The notes under the pieces: generated by a model
What the model was told of the DNA's origin: nothing
The model's database searches: none
The model's input: the letters and a program-made list of their open reading frames with translations, nothing else
Made by a program: the position numbers and the translations under genes
In this document: positions 8,623-16,836 of the stretch, one piece after another
Position numbering within the stretch: the first letter of the stretch is position 1
How the letters are laid out: every line of letters starts with the position of its first letter
From: Bog-756 sp963776225
Lineage (GTDB): Bacteria; Actinomycetota; Acidimicrobiia; Acidimicrobiales; RAAP-2
NCBI GenBank assembly: GCA_963776225.1
Contig: CAVZLL010000001.1
Location: forward strand, 620,001 to 684,000
Reading direction: 5' to 3'
DNA length: 64,000 bases

Positions 8623-10565
8623 GCAACCTCGAGATCGACGGTCTGCCCCCCGCGCCGGGGGGCGGCCGCCGCCGGCTCGCCGGCGCGACGGTGGGCATGG
8701 CGGTCGGGACGACGCTTTCCCGGCTGACCGGTGTGGGCAGGGTCATCGCGCTCACCGCCGCGCTCGGAGGCGGGGGGTTCGCCGACGCGTACAACCTGGC
8801 CAACACCACCCCCAACATCATCACCGACATCGTCATCGGCGGGGTCCTCGCCGCCACCTTCGTGCCCGTCTTCGTCTCCCATCTCACCACCCGCCCGGCC
8901 GCCGAGGCCTGGGAGGCGATCTCCGCGGTGGTGACGGTGACGGTCACCATCCTGCTCGTCGCCACCGTTGCCTTCTTCGTCCTCACCCCGTCGATCATCG
9001 ACCTCTACACGGTGACCAACCACCACGCCGATGTGCACCAGCAGCAGCGGACCGCCATCTTCCTGCTGCGGTGGTTCGTCCCCCAGCTCACCTGTTACGG
9101 CCTCATCGCCCTCTTCAGCGCGTTGTTGAACACCCGCGGCAAGTTCGCTGCACCGATGTTCGTCCCCATCGCCAACAACCTGGTGGTCATCGCGGTCCTG
9201 GCCTGGTTCCACGTCCTCGTCCCGCACCCGGACCTCGCCTCGATCGACGCCCACCACACCGCGTTGGTCCTCCTCGGCATCGGCACCACCCTCGGGGTGG
9301 TGGTCCAGGCGGCGCTGCTGCTGCCCTCGCTGGCCCGGTCCGATCTCCACCTGCGGTTCCGATGGCAGCCGGCGCACGAGGCCGTCCGCCGGATCACCCG
9401 GCTGGCCGGATGGACCTTCGGGATCGTGCTCGCCAACCAGGTCGCCCTGGTGGTGGTCCTCGCGCTGGCCGACGGGGCCGCGGTGCCCGGAGCCGTCTCG
9501 GCCTACACCTACGCCTACACCTTCTTCCAGCTGCCCTACGGGGTGGTCGCCGTCTCGGTGATGACCGCGGTGACCCCGTCCCTCTCGGCGCGGTGGGCGA
9601 CCGGCGATCTCGCCGCCTTCCGCCACCGCATGGCCTTCGGCCTGCGCGGGATCCTGGCCATCATCATCCCGTCGGCGGTGGGCATGGTGATCCTGGCCCA
9701 CCCGCTCATCGAGCTGGTGCTCGCCCACGCCGCCGAGACCTCCGCCCAGGCGGATGCCACGGCGAGCGCGCTGGCCATGTTCGCGCTCGGGTTGCCCGGA
9801 TTCTGCACCTTCCTCTACATGGTCCGGGTCCTCCAGGCCATGCAGGACACCCGGACCGCCTTCCGCCTCTACCTGGTCGAGAACGCGATCAACATCGTGT
9901 TCGGCATCCTCCTGGTCGGACCGCTCGGGGTGCGGGGGCTGGCCCTCTCGGTCTCGATCGCCTACACGGCGGCGGCGGTCCTCGCCCTCTCGGTGGTCCG
10001 CTCCCGGGTCGGTGGGCTCGGCGGGGACGACCTCACCACCCCGGTGAGCCGGGTCCTCGCCGCCTCGGCGGTGATGGCGGTGGCGACCGTCCTCACCCTC
10101 AGCATCTCGGGGGCCGATTCGGGGGCCGCCCTGTTCGGTCGGGTGGTCGGCGCGGTGGTGGTCGGCGCGCTCTCCTACGTCGGGGCCGCGGCGGTGCTCG
10201 GCGAGCGGTCGGCCCGCCGGGACACCCGGAACGCCGTGGCTCGACGGTCGAGCGGCGCGCCGCCCCCGGTGACCCCCGACACCGCAGCGACAGAGCGCAC
10301 TCCGTCGGTCCGGGTGATCGAACCGGGTCCCGGGGAACCGCCATCGTCCGACCCGTTCCGTGGCAGACTCGACGACGAGTCCGCGGAGCCCTCCCGACGG
10401 CACCTCCGTCCGGTGTCGGACGGTCCGGGAGATCTCGCCGAGGACCGCCCGTCGACGGGCGGCCGACCCGCCGGCGACGGGTCGGGGGTGGAGCCGGTGG
10501 ACCCGAGTCCCCCGGACGACGATGAGGAGGAGGCGCATGGCCCGGATCCGGGTGGTCACCGATAG
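8619..10565 (+). CDS. murJ: Lipid II flippase MurJ
   Basis: This 648-residue MviN/MurJ protein has about 14 membrane helices in the first 530 residues (TTLSRLTGVGRVIALTAALG, then NTTPNIITDIVIGGVLAATFVP). It moves lipid-linked peptidoglycan precursor across the membrane. A hydrophilic, Pro/Asp/Glu-rich tail of about 110 residues follows. In mycobacteria the MurJ tail is a kinase-like domain, but no such domain is visible here. Its ATG overlaps the DUF6049 stop. The last 29 bases overlap degV. It shares its neighbourhood with cwlM, whose mycobacterial homologue regulates peptidoglycan precursor synthesis. Confidence 0.93.
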   Translation: MSNLEIDGLPPAPGGGRRRLAGATVGMAVGTTLSRLTGVGRVIALTAALGGGGFADAYNLANTTPNIITDIVIGGVLAATFVPVFVSHLTTRPAAEAWEAISAVVTVTVTILLVATVAFFVLTPSIIDLYTVTNHHADVHQQQRTAIFLLRWFVPQLTCYGLIALFSALLNTRGKFAAPMFVPIANNLVVIAVLAWFHVLVPHPDLASIDAHHTALVLLGIGTTLGVVVQAALLLPSLARSDLHLRFRWQPAHEAVRRITRLAGWTFGIVLANQVALVVVLALADGAAVPGAVSAYTYAYTFFQLPYGVVAVSVMTAVTPSLSARWATGDLAAFRHRMAFGLRGILAIIIPSAVGMVILAHPLIELVLAHAAETSAQADATASALAMFALGLPGFCTFLYMVRVLQAMQDTRTAFRLYLVENAINIVFGILLVGPLGVRGLALSVSIAYTAAAVLALSVVRSRVGGLGGDDLTTPVSRVLAASAVMAVATVLTLSISGADSGAALFGRVVGAVVVGALSYVGAAAVLGERSARRDTRNAVARRSSGAPPPVTPDTAATERTPSVRVIEPGPGEPPSSDPFRGRLDDESAEPSRRHLRPVSDGPGDLAEDRPSTGGRPAGDGSGVEPVDPSPPDDDEEEAHGPDPGGHR

Positions 10566-11379
10566 CGCGTGCGACCTGCCGGCCGAGCTGGCCAGCCGCC
10601 ACGCGGTGACCGTCGTCCCACTGTCCATCCGTTTCGGCTCCGAGGAGTTCGTGGACGGATCGACGCTCTCGACCGACGAGTTCTGGGCGCGCTGCAAGGG
10701 CAGCCCGGTGCTGCCGGAGACCGCCGCCCCCTCACCCGGCGCCTTCCAGGAGGCGTTCCTCGACGCGGCCCGGCAGGGCTACGACGGCGTGCTCAGCGTG
10801 AGCCTCTCCGGCGGTGTCTCGGCCACGTTCCAGGCGGCGACCGCAGCCGCAAAGTCGGTCTCCGACACCATCCCGGTCCGCGCCCTCGACTCGCGGTCGA
10901 TGACCCTGGGTCTCGGTCTGATGGTCCTCGACATCGCCGAGCTGGCAGCTGCCGGCGCCGATCTCGACCAGCTCGAGGCCCGGGTCGCGCAGCTGGTCCC
11001 CCGGGTGCACGTCTACGGCGCCGTCGACACCCTCGAACACCTCGAGAAGGGGGGACGGATCGGCGGCGCCCGCGCGCTCCTCGGCTCCCTCCTCTCGATC
11101 AAGCCGGTGGTGACCCTGGTCGACGGCGTGGTCGAGGAGGAGTCCAAGCAGCGCACCAGGGTGCGCTCCCTGCAGTACCTCGCCGACAAGGCCCGCGACG
11201 CTCCTCCCCTGAGCCGGATCGCCGTGGCCAACGGCGCCGCGCCGGACATCGAGTCGTTCGTGGCGATGCTGTCCGACGTGAAGAGCGAACACCCGTTGCT
11301 GGTCTGCGACCTCGGACCCGTGGTGGGCACCCACACCGGCCCGAGCACCATCGGGGTGTGCATGGTGACCGTGGACTGA
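10537..11379 (+). CDS. DegV family fatty-acid-binding protein
   Basis: This 280-residue protein begins MARIRVVTDSACDLPAELA, the DegV signature, and contains SVSLSGGVSATFQAA and VDTLEHLEKGGRIGGARALLGSLL. DegV/FakB proteins bind a fatty acid in a deep pocket and can present it to a kinase for phosphorylation; no FakA kinase is in this window. The ATG at 10537 is preceded by GAGGAGGAGGCGC and lies within the murJ 3' end. The position between murJ and trxB is occupied by sigM in mycobacteria. Confidence 0.9.
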   Translation: MARIRVVTDSACDLPAELASRHAVTVVPLSIRFGSEEFVDGSTLSTDEFWARCKGSPVLPETAAPSPGAFQEAFLDAARQGYDGVLSVSLSGGVSATFQAATAAAKSVSDTIPVRALDSRSMTLGLGLMVLDIAELAAAGADLDQLEARVAQLVPRVHVYGAVDTLEHLEKGGRIGGARALLGSLLSIKPVVTLVDGVVEEESKQRTRVRSLQYLADKARDAPPLSRIAVANGAAPDIESFVAMLSDVKSEHPLLVCDLGPVVGTHTGPSTIGVCMVTVD

Positions 11380-11445
11380 GCGACCGCAGACTCGGATGAG
11401 CCCCGGACCAGGGGGTCGCTCGAACGAGCAGGGTATCCTCGCCTG

Positions 11446-11802
11446 ATGGATCCGAAGCCCGATACGCCCCCGTCCCTTTTCCCGGGCATGGACGCGCTCA
11501 ACGACCTCCCGACCCGGGGCGCGGACGCGGTCGACACCCTGGTCGATCTCGTGCGGGACAAGGCGGTCCGGCCGCTCACGCTGGCGACCAGGGCGATCGT
11601 CTTCGGAATAATCATCCTCGCCGCGAGCGTTGTCACGCTCACACTGCTCTCGATCACCCTGATCCGACTGCTCACCGTCTATGTCTTCGACGGCCGGGTG
11701 TGGCTCTCGGACCTGGTGGTCGGGGGGCTGTTCGTGATCATCGGCGTGCTCGCCTGGAGCCAACGGGTCGACCGCGCCAACGGCAACGGAGGAGGAAGGT
11801 GA
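11446..11802 (+). CDS. Small two-helix membrane protein, unknown function
   Basis: This 118-residue protein has two predicted membrane segments (about residues 45-75, AIVFGIIILAASVVTLTLL, and 86-103, LSDLVVGGLFVIIGVLAW). A hydrophilic N-terminus precedes them, and the tail is short and basic/Gly-rich. I do not recognise a named family. Its stop overlaps the trxB GTG (GTGA), so it is coupled to thioredoxin reductase. That link suggests co-expression but no specific function. Confidence 0.75.
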   Translation: MDPKPDTPPSLFPGMDALNDLPTRGADAVDTLVDLVRDKAVRPLTLATRAIVFGIIILAASVVTLTLLSITLIRLLTVYVFDGRVWLSDLVVGGLFVIIGVLAWSQRVDRANGNGGGR

Positions 11803-12767
11803 CCGAGTCCCGGCAGGTGGTCATCGTCGGATCCGGGCCCGCCGGACTCACCGCCGCGGTCTACGCCGCACGGGCGATGCTCTCCCCCCTGGTCATCGAA
11901 GGCGAACCGTCGTCGACCAGCGACCAGCCGGGGGGCCAGCTCATGCTCACCACCGAGGTCGAGAACTATCCCGGCTTCGTCGAGGGGATCATGGGTCCGG
12001 AGCTCATGCAGGCATTCCGGGAGCAGGCGGCCCGGTTCGGCGCCGACTACCTCACGGCCAAGGTCGCCCGGGTGGACCTGTCCAGCCGACCCTTCGGGCT
12101 GTGGGTGGGCGATCCGGACGCCGCGGAACCGACCGTCGAAGCCGAGGCCCTGATCGTGGCCACCGGCGCCAAGTCGTTGATGCTCGGTGTCCCCGGGGAG
12201 GAGCGCCTCCTCGGCTACGGAGTGTCGACGTGCGCGACCTGCGACGGATTCTTCTTCCGCGGCAAGCAGATCGGGGTGGTCGGGGGTGGTGACTCTGCGC
12301 TCGAGGAGGCACTGTTCCTGACCCGCTTCGCGGACTCGGTGACCGTCATCCACCGGCGCGGCGAGCTGCGCGCGTCCAAGGTCATGCAGCAGCGCGCCTT
12401 CGCCCACCCGAAGATCCGCTTCCGCTGGAACAGCTCGGTCGTCGACGTCGTCGGCGACACCACCGTGTCCGGGGTCCGGGTCCGCGACAACCTGAGCGAA
12501 GAGGAAGAGGTGCTCGCGCTGTCCGGGCTGTTCGTCGCCATCGGGCACCAGCCCAACACCGAGTTGTTCAAGGGTCAGCTGGACATGGAGGACACCGGCT
12601 ACCTGCGCACCATGGACGGCACCCGCACCAACGTGGACGGGGTCTTCGCCTGTGGCGACGTGCAGGACCACCGGTACCGCCAGGCCGTCACCGCGGCGGG
12701 ATCGGGGTGCATGGCCGCGATCGACGTCGAGCGCTGGCTCGAGGAGCGCCACGCCGGCAACGCCTGA
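11799..12767 (+). CDS. trxB: Thioredoxin-disulfide reductase
   Basis: This 322-residue flavoprotein uses NADPH to reduce thioredoxin. It shows the FAD-binding VVIVGSGPAGLTAAVYAARA, the redox-active CATC (in GVSTCATCDGFFF), the NADPH-binding VVGGGDSALEEALFL with HRR for phosphate recognition, and the C-terminal FACGDVQDHRYRQAVTAAGSG. The GTG start overlaps the preceding small membrane gene. trxA follows after 120 bases, as in Rv3913-Rv3914. Length and motifs are fully typical. Confidence 0.96.
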   Translation: MTESRQVVIVGSGPAGLTAAVYAARAMLSPLVIEGEPSSTSDQPGGQLMLTTEVENYPGFVEGIMGPELMQAFREQAARFGADYLTAKVARVDLSSRPFGLWVGDPDAAEPTVEAEALIVATGAKSLMLGVPGEERLLGYGVSTCATCDGFFFRGKQIGVVGGGDSALEEALFLTRFADSVTVIHRRGELRASKVMQQRAFAHPKIRFRWNSSVVDVVGDTTVSGVRVRDNLSEEEEVLALSGLFVAIGHQPNTELFKGQLDMEDTGYLRTMDGTRTNVDGVFACGDVQDHRYRQAVTAAGSGCMAAIDVERWLEERHAGNA

Positions 12768-12887
12768 CGACCGCTCGGCGCCCGCGCCCGGCGGGCCCGG
12801 GAATGAGAACTCCTCGCCGGCGGTTGACCTAGCCTGTCCGACGAGACGCACGGTTCCCCACCGAGGGAGCCAGGAGGAACAACCACG

Positions 12888-13214
12888 ATGAGTGAGACGA
12901 TCGCGACCCTGACCGACGCTAGTTTTGACGAGCATGTCAAGTCCTCGGAGGTTCCGGTGCTCGTGGACTTCTGGGCGGAGTGGTGCGGCCCGTGCAAGAT
13001 GATCGCGCCCGTCCTCGAGGAGATCGCCTCGGAGCAGGCAGGCAAGCTCGGCGTGGCCAAGCTCAACATCGACGACAATCTCGACATCACCCGCCGCTTC
13101 GACGTGATGAGCATCCCGACCCTGATCCTCTTCAAGGACGGCGAGCCGGCCGTGCGCATCATCGGTGCCAAGGGCAAGGGCCAGCTGCTCCAGGAGCTCT
13201 CGGCCCACCTTTGA
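12888..13214 (+). CDS. trxA: Thioredoxin
   Basis: This 108-residue thioredoxin has the active site WCGPC (in DFWAEWCGPCKMIAPVLEE) and the cis-proline loop SIPTLILFKDG. It is reduced by the upstream TrxB and donates electrons to ribonucleotide reductase, peroxiredoxins and other targets. GGAGG lies 8 to 12 bases before the ATG. A candidate -35 TTGACC near 12822 suggests its own promoter in the 120-base gap after trxB, but I cannot place a convincing -10. Confidence 0.96.
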   Translation: MSETIATLTDASFDEHVKSSEVPVLVDFWAEWCGPCKMIAPVLEEIASEQAGKLGVAKLNIDDNLDITRRFDVMSIPTLILFKDGEPAVRIIGAKGKGQLLQELSAHL

Positions 13215-13248
13215 GCGCCCGGGCCGGAGGTTGCGGGCCGGGGCGCCC

Positions 13249-14235
13249 GTGACCCCGGAAGGGGAGATCAACCTCGCGATCGGCGCCGAGGGGCAGGCGG
13301 TGGTCGACGTCCAGCGCCGACTGGCCGATCTCGACTGCTCGCCGGGGATCGATCCGGCGGGGTGCTTCCGGGAGGGGACCCGGGCCGCGGTGGAGGCGTT
13401 CCAGTACCGCCGGGGGCTCCGGGTCGACGGCGTGTGCGGCCGCCAGACCTGGTCCGCCCTGGTGGAGGCCGGCAGGCGCCTCGGCGACCGGTTCCTCTAC
13501 CGCCGCTCCCCGATGTTGCGCGGCGACGATGTGGCCGAGCTGCAGCAGCGGCTGAGTGCGCTCGGATTCGACACGGGACGGGTCGACGGCATCTTCGGCG
13601 ACCTCACCTCGGCCGCGCTCGGCGAATTCCAGCGCAACGCGGGCCTCCCGGTCGACGGGATCGCCGGGGCGGCCACCGTCTCCGAGCTGCTGCGGTTCGG
13701 CTCCCGGCACGACGGCACCGAGCTGGTGGCCTCGGTGCGCGACCGGGAGCAGCTGCGCCAGGCGCCACGCACGCTGGCCGGCCGGAGGGTCGCGATCGGC
13801 GAGGAGGGCGGGCTGGCCGCCACCGCCGGCGCGGTCCGGCGCCTGCTGGTGAGCCGCGGGGCGTCGGTCACCACCCACCACCACCCGGACAGCTCGGTCC
13901 AGGCGTCTGAGGCCAACGCCGCACGGGCCGAGGTCTACGTGGGTATCCGGCTCGCGACCGCCGACGGGTGCTCGACCGCCTACTACGCCGGCTACCGCTA
14001 CTCGTCGCCGGGCGGGCGGCGTCTCGCAGAGCTCCTCCACCTCGCGCTGTCCCTCACCTTGGGACTGCCGGACGGCGGGAGCCAGGGGATGTCCCTTCCG
14101 CTGCTGCGCGAGACCCGGATGCCGGCCGTGCTCTGTGAGATCGGCCCCGCCTCGGTCGTGGTCGAACGTTCGGCCGTCATCGCCCGTGCGGTGGTCGACT
14201 CGCTGGTCGAATGGGTCGACACCGCCTGGGACTGA
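13249..14235 (+). CDS. cwlM: CwlM-like peptidoglycan-binding pseudo-amidase
   Basis: A GTG start gives 328 residues. There are two tandem peptidoglycan-binding (PG_binding_1) repeats at about 12-72 and 86-150, then an Amidase_3 fold from about 178. The usual zinc motif DPGHGG is replaced by VAIGEEGG, and the second histidine motif (S-x-H) by YVGIRLAT. Only the catalytic-type glutamate in AVLCEIG remains. This matches CwlM of mycobacteria (Rv3915), known as a cytoplasmic non-catalytic regulator of peptidoglycan precursor synthesis. No signal peptide is visible. It follows trxA after 34 bases, in the same order as in mycobacteria. Confidence 0.88.
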   Translation: MTPEGEINLAIGAEGQAVVDVQRRLADLDCSPGIDPAGCFREGTRAAVEAFQYRRGLRVDGVCGRQTWSALVEAGRRLGDRFLYRRSPMLRGDDVAELQQRLSALGFDTGRVDGIFGDLTSAALGEFQRNAGLPVDGIAGAATVSELLRFGSRHDGTELVASVRDREQLRQAPRTLAGRRVAIGEEGGLAATAGAVRRLLVSRGASVTTHHHPDSSVQASEANAARAEVYVGIRLATADGCSTAYYAGYRYSSPGGRRLAELLHLALSLTLGLPDGGSQGMSLPLLRETRMPAVLCEIGPASVVVERSAVIARAVVDSLVEWVDTAWD

Positions 14236-14294
14236 GCCGCGCCCGGTCCTGGAAGCGGCGTTCTGGACCTGCACCTGAGGCTCTGCGGCGAGAG

Positions 14295-14327
14295 TAATCC
14301 ACAACCTCATGCACAGGTTGTGGACGA
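14295..14327. promoter_or_regulatory. Hairpin made of two inverted DnaA-box-like sequences
   Basis: TCCACAACCT (14298-14307) pairs perfectly with AGGTTGTGGA (14315-14324) around a 7-base loop. The left arm includes TAATCCACA, 8 of 9 matching the DnaA box TTATCCACA. The right arm read on the other strand includes TCGTCCACA, the same 9-mer as found upstream of dnaA at 20737. It lies in the 199-base gap between convergent cwlM and parB. It could be a terminator, a DnaA-binding site, or both. Confidence 0.45.
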
Positions 14328-14355
14328 AGCTCTACCCGCGGTTCAGGCCTGACTT

Positions 14356-14420
14356 TCACTCACAGTGGGGTATCGATGCCAGATCTGTGCGCAAATCGGA
14401 TCTGCTACCACTCTGAGTGA
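14356..14420. terminator. Inverted repeat between convergent cwlM and parB
   Basis: TCACTCACAGTGG (14356-14368) and CCACTCTGAGTGA (14408-14420) are inverted repeats with a single mismatch. A smaller AGATCT...AGATCC-like pairing is possible inside. The element ends 14 bases before the parB stop codon, so a bidirectional terminator role is plausible. No U-tract is seen. Confidence 0.45.
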
Positions 14421-14434
14421 GCATACGGCCATTT

Positions 14435-15403
14435 TCAGAGGCCAGCTGTCTCGCTGTCACCGACCATCAACTTGTAGATCCGCTCGAGGTCCTCGAGGGT
14501 GGCGAACTCGACCACGACCTTGCCCCGCTTGGAGGAGAGGTCGACCTTCACCCTCGTGTTGAGGTGGCTCGAGAGGAGCTCCTCGAGCTCGAGGATGCCC
14601 GGGGGAGGCAGCCTCCTCGGACCGGACACCGAGTCGACCGGCGCCCCTGCCGCGGGGTCCGCTGGCCCGCCGCCCTCGGTGGGCGACCCACCAGGGCCCA
14701 CCGCATCGCCCGTCGCGCGGGCGGCCCCCTCGTTGTGCTCGCGGACCAGGTCCTCGACGGCCCGCACGGTCAGCCCCTCGGCCACCGTCGACTTGGCCAG
14801 GATCTCCTGGTAGCCACGGTCCGGGGTTCCGAGCAGTGCCCGGGCATGGCCGGGGCTGATCTGCCCGTCAGCCAGGAGTCGCTGCACGCCGGCCGGCAAC
14901 TGGAGCAGGCGAAGGATGTTGGTCACCGCGGTCCGGCTCTTCCCGACCCGGGTGGCAACCCGATCGTGGGTGAACCCGAATTCCTCGATGAGCTGCTGGT
15001 ACGCGGCCGCCTCCTCCAGGACGTTGAGGTCCTGGCGGTGCAGGTTCTCCACCAGCGCCTGCTCGAGGCTGTGGGTGTCGTCGGCGGACTGGAGAAGAAC
15101 GGGGATCGTGTGGAGGCCGGCCCGCCGGGCCGCGCGCCAGCGTCGCTCCCCGGCGATGAGCTCGAATTCGTCGGAGGCTTCCCCACCGACCCGCCGGACG
15201 AGAACGGGCTGGAGGACACCGAGCTCCTTGATGGAGGCGGCCAGCGAGGACATGCTCTCCTCGTCGAAGTTGACCCGGGGTTGGCGGGGGTTCGGCCGGA
15301 TACTCCCGATCGGGACCTCCTGCAGCGCCGACGACCGGTCCCCGGTGACCTCGGTGGGGATGAGGGCGCTCAGGCCCCTCCCGAGACCGCTACGACGTGC
15401 CAC
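14435..15403 (-). CDS. parB: Chromosome-partitioning protein ParB
   Basis: This 322-residue CTP-dependent DNA clamp loads at parS and spreads along DNA. Seen are LGRGLSALIP at the N-terminus, the ParB/Srx domain with ELIAGERRWRAARRAG (CTP-binding GERR box) and ENLHRQDLNVLEEAAAY. A helix-turn-helix (VATRVGKSRTAVTNILRLLQLP) follows, then a Gly/Pro-rich linker and a C-terminal dimerization domain with KVDLSSKRGKVVVEF. The GTG start has a ribosome site and overlaps the parA 3' end by 14 bases. Confidence 0.96.
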   Translation of the reverse strand: MARRSGLGRGLSALIPTEVTGDRSSALQEVPIGSIRPNPRQPRVNFDEESMSSLAASIKELGVLQPVLVRRVGGEASDEFELIAGERRWRAARRAGLHTIPVLLQSADDTHSLEQALVENLHRQDLNVLEEAAAYQQLIEEFGFTHDRVATRVGKSRTAVTNILRLLQLPAGVQRLLADGQISPGHARALLGTPDRGYQEILAKSTVAEGLTVRAVEDLVREHNEGAARATGDAVGPGGSPTEGGGPADPAAGAPVDSVSGPRRLPPPGILELEELLSSHLNTRVKVDLSSKRGKVVVEFATLEDLERIYKLMVGDSETAGL

Positions 15404-16724
15404 CGCTGACCTCCTTCGCTAGTTCCCGATAGGCGATGGCGCCACGAGAGGCGCTGTCGAACACGGTGATGGGCTGACCGAACGAGGGCGCCTCGGAGAG
15501 ACGCACGGTGCGGGGGATGACGATGCGGCAGACCTTGGTGCCGAAGTGCGCCCTGACCTCGGAGGCCACTTCGTCGGCCAGCTTGGTCCTGGCGTCGTAC
15601 ATGGTGAGGACGATGGTCGAGATGTCGAGGTCGGGGTTGAGGTTGGAACCGATCAGGTGCACGTTGCGCATGAGTTGGCTCAACCCCTCGAGGGCGTAGT
15701 ACTCGCACTGGATCGGGACGAGCACCTCGCTGGCCGCCGCCATCGCGTTGACGGTGATCAGGCCGAGCGACGGCGGGCAGTCGATGAGCACGTAGTCGAA
15801 GTCGTCGAGGACCGACTCGACCGCCCGGCGGAGCTTGAGCTCCCGACTGAACGCCGGTACCAACTCGATCTCGGCTCCGGCCAGCGCGATCGTCGCCGGG
15901 GCGACGAACAGGTTCTTCATGCTGGTGGGCTCGACACAGTCCTCGAGGGACGCGTCACGCATGAGGACGTCGTACATCGAGAGTTCGAAGTTGCGGGCAT
16001 CGATCCCGAGACCGGTGGTCGCGTTCCCCTGGGGGTCGAGGTCGATCACCAGGACTCGGTACCCCAGCTCTGCGAGCGCGGCACCCAGATTGACCGAGGT
16101 GGTGGTCTTGCCGACGCCACCCTTCTGGTTGGCCACGGCCATGACCCGCGGGAGCGGGTGCCCCGAGGCTGCCTGCGGTCTCGCCGGCTCCTCGGTCTCC
16201 GTCTTCGGGGGGAGGCCGGATCCGACCTTCGTCAGACGACTCGCAGGACCCGGTGCCGGGGTTGCCACCGGCTCGGCGGACACCTCGGCCGGGGCGGCGG
16301 CAGCGCTCTCCCGCCGGGTCGCTGCGACGTTCGGCTTCGAGGCCGGACGGCTCGTGGGCTTCGGGTCGGTCGACCCTGCCGGGGATGCCTTCGGCTGGGC
16401 AGCCGGGCTCTCCCCATTGGCGACGGCTCCCGGGTCCGGGGGAGATGTACCCTCTTTCCCGCTCTCGGGGCTCGCGTTCCCTCCGTCGAGGGTCGCGCTC
16501 GCATCGACGGCCGGACCGGGATCGGCGTCCGGACCCGGGTCCGCATCTGCCACCGCAACGGCCCCCTGCACCGCTGCGGGCTCCGGCTCCGCCGGGGTCG
16601 GTGACGGGGTCGGTTTCATCAGGGTGACCGCCCCCTGACGACCGGAGCCTTCGCTGGGTCCTGGCTCGATCGACGGCTGGCTCTCCGGTGACGGTCGGTT
16701 CCGGCCACGACGTAGGCCGCGCAT
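15390..16724 (-). CDS. parA: Chromosome-partitioning ATPase ParA with long N-terminal extension
   Basis: The ParA ATPase core starts near residue 194 with RVMAVANQKGGVGKTT (deviant Walker A, about 201-208), followed by LVIDLDPQGNATTGLG and VLIDCPPSLGL. It binds DNA nonspecifically and moves ParB-parS complexes. About 190 residues of Pro/Ala/Ser/Glu-rich low complexity precede the core, which is much longer than usual. The ATG at 16724 has GAGGAG upstream; a further in-frame ATG at 16799 would add 25 residues. It overlaps parB by 14 bases and is separated from rsmG by a gap holding parS. Confidence 0.93.
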   Translation of the reverse strand: MRGLRRGRNRPSPESQPSIEPGPSEGSGRQGAVTLMKPTPSPTPAEPEPAAVQGAVAVADADPGPDADPGPAVDASATLDGGNASPESGKEGTSPPDPGAVANGESPAAQPKASPAGSTDPKPTSRPASKPNVAATRRESAAAAPAEVSAEPVATPAPGPASRLTKVGSGLPPKTETEEPARPQAASGHPLPRVMAVANQKGGVGKTTTSVNLGAALAELGYRVLVIDLDPQGNATTGLGIDARNFELSMYDVLMRDASLEDCVEPTSMKNLFVAPATIALAGAEIELVPAFSRELKLRRAVESVLDDFDYVLIDCPPSLGLITVNAMAAASEVLVPIQCEYYALEGLSQLMRNVHLIGSNLNPDLDISTIVLTMYDARTKLADEVASEVRAHFGTKVCRIVIPRTVRLSEAPSFGQPITVFDSASRGAIAYRELAKEVSGGTS

Positions 16725-16799
16725 TAGCGTCTCCTCGAGTAGGCAGGATTCAAGGGCTTCATCCTCCCCTCCGCGGGCGCAGAGGTCAAGCATCATCAC

Positions 16800-16831
16800 C
16801 CTCTCGATGTTCCACGTGGAACATCGAGAGG
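16800..16831. promoter_or_regulatory. parS centromere site within a 32-bp perfect palindrome
   Basis: TGTTCCACGTGGAACA at 16808-16823 closely matches the bacterial parS consensus TGTTTCACGTGAAACA; the two changes are symmetric. The symmetry extends outward through CTCTCGA/TCGAGAG to a perfect palindrome of 32 bp. It lies 5 bases beyond the rsmG stop and about 75 bases upstream of parA. It is expected to load ParB near the origin. The extended arms could also act as a terminator for rsmG. Confidence 0.88.
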
Positions 16832-16836
16832 ACCTC

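Noticed and set aside
8367..10697. A 776-codon minus-strand frame opposite murJ
   Set aside because: Its His/Gly/Asp/Arg-rich translation is the usual antisense pattern of a GC-rich membrane-protein gene.
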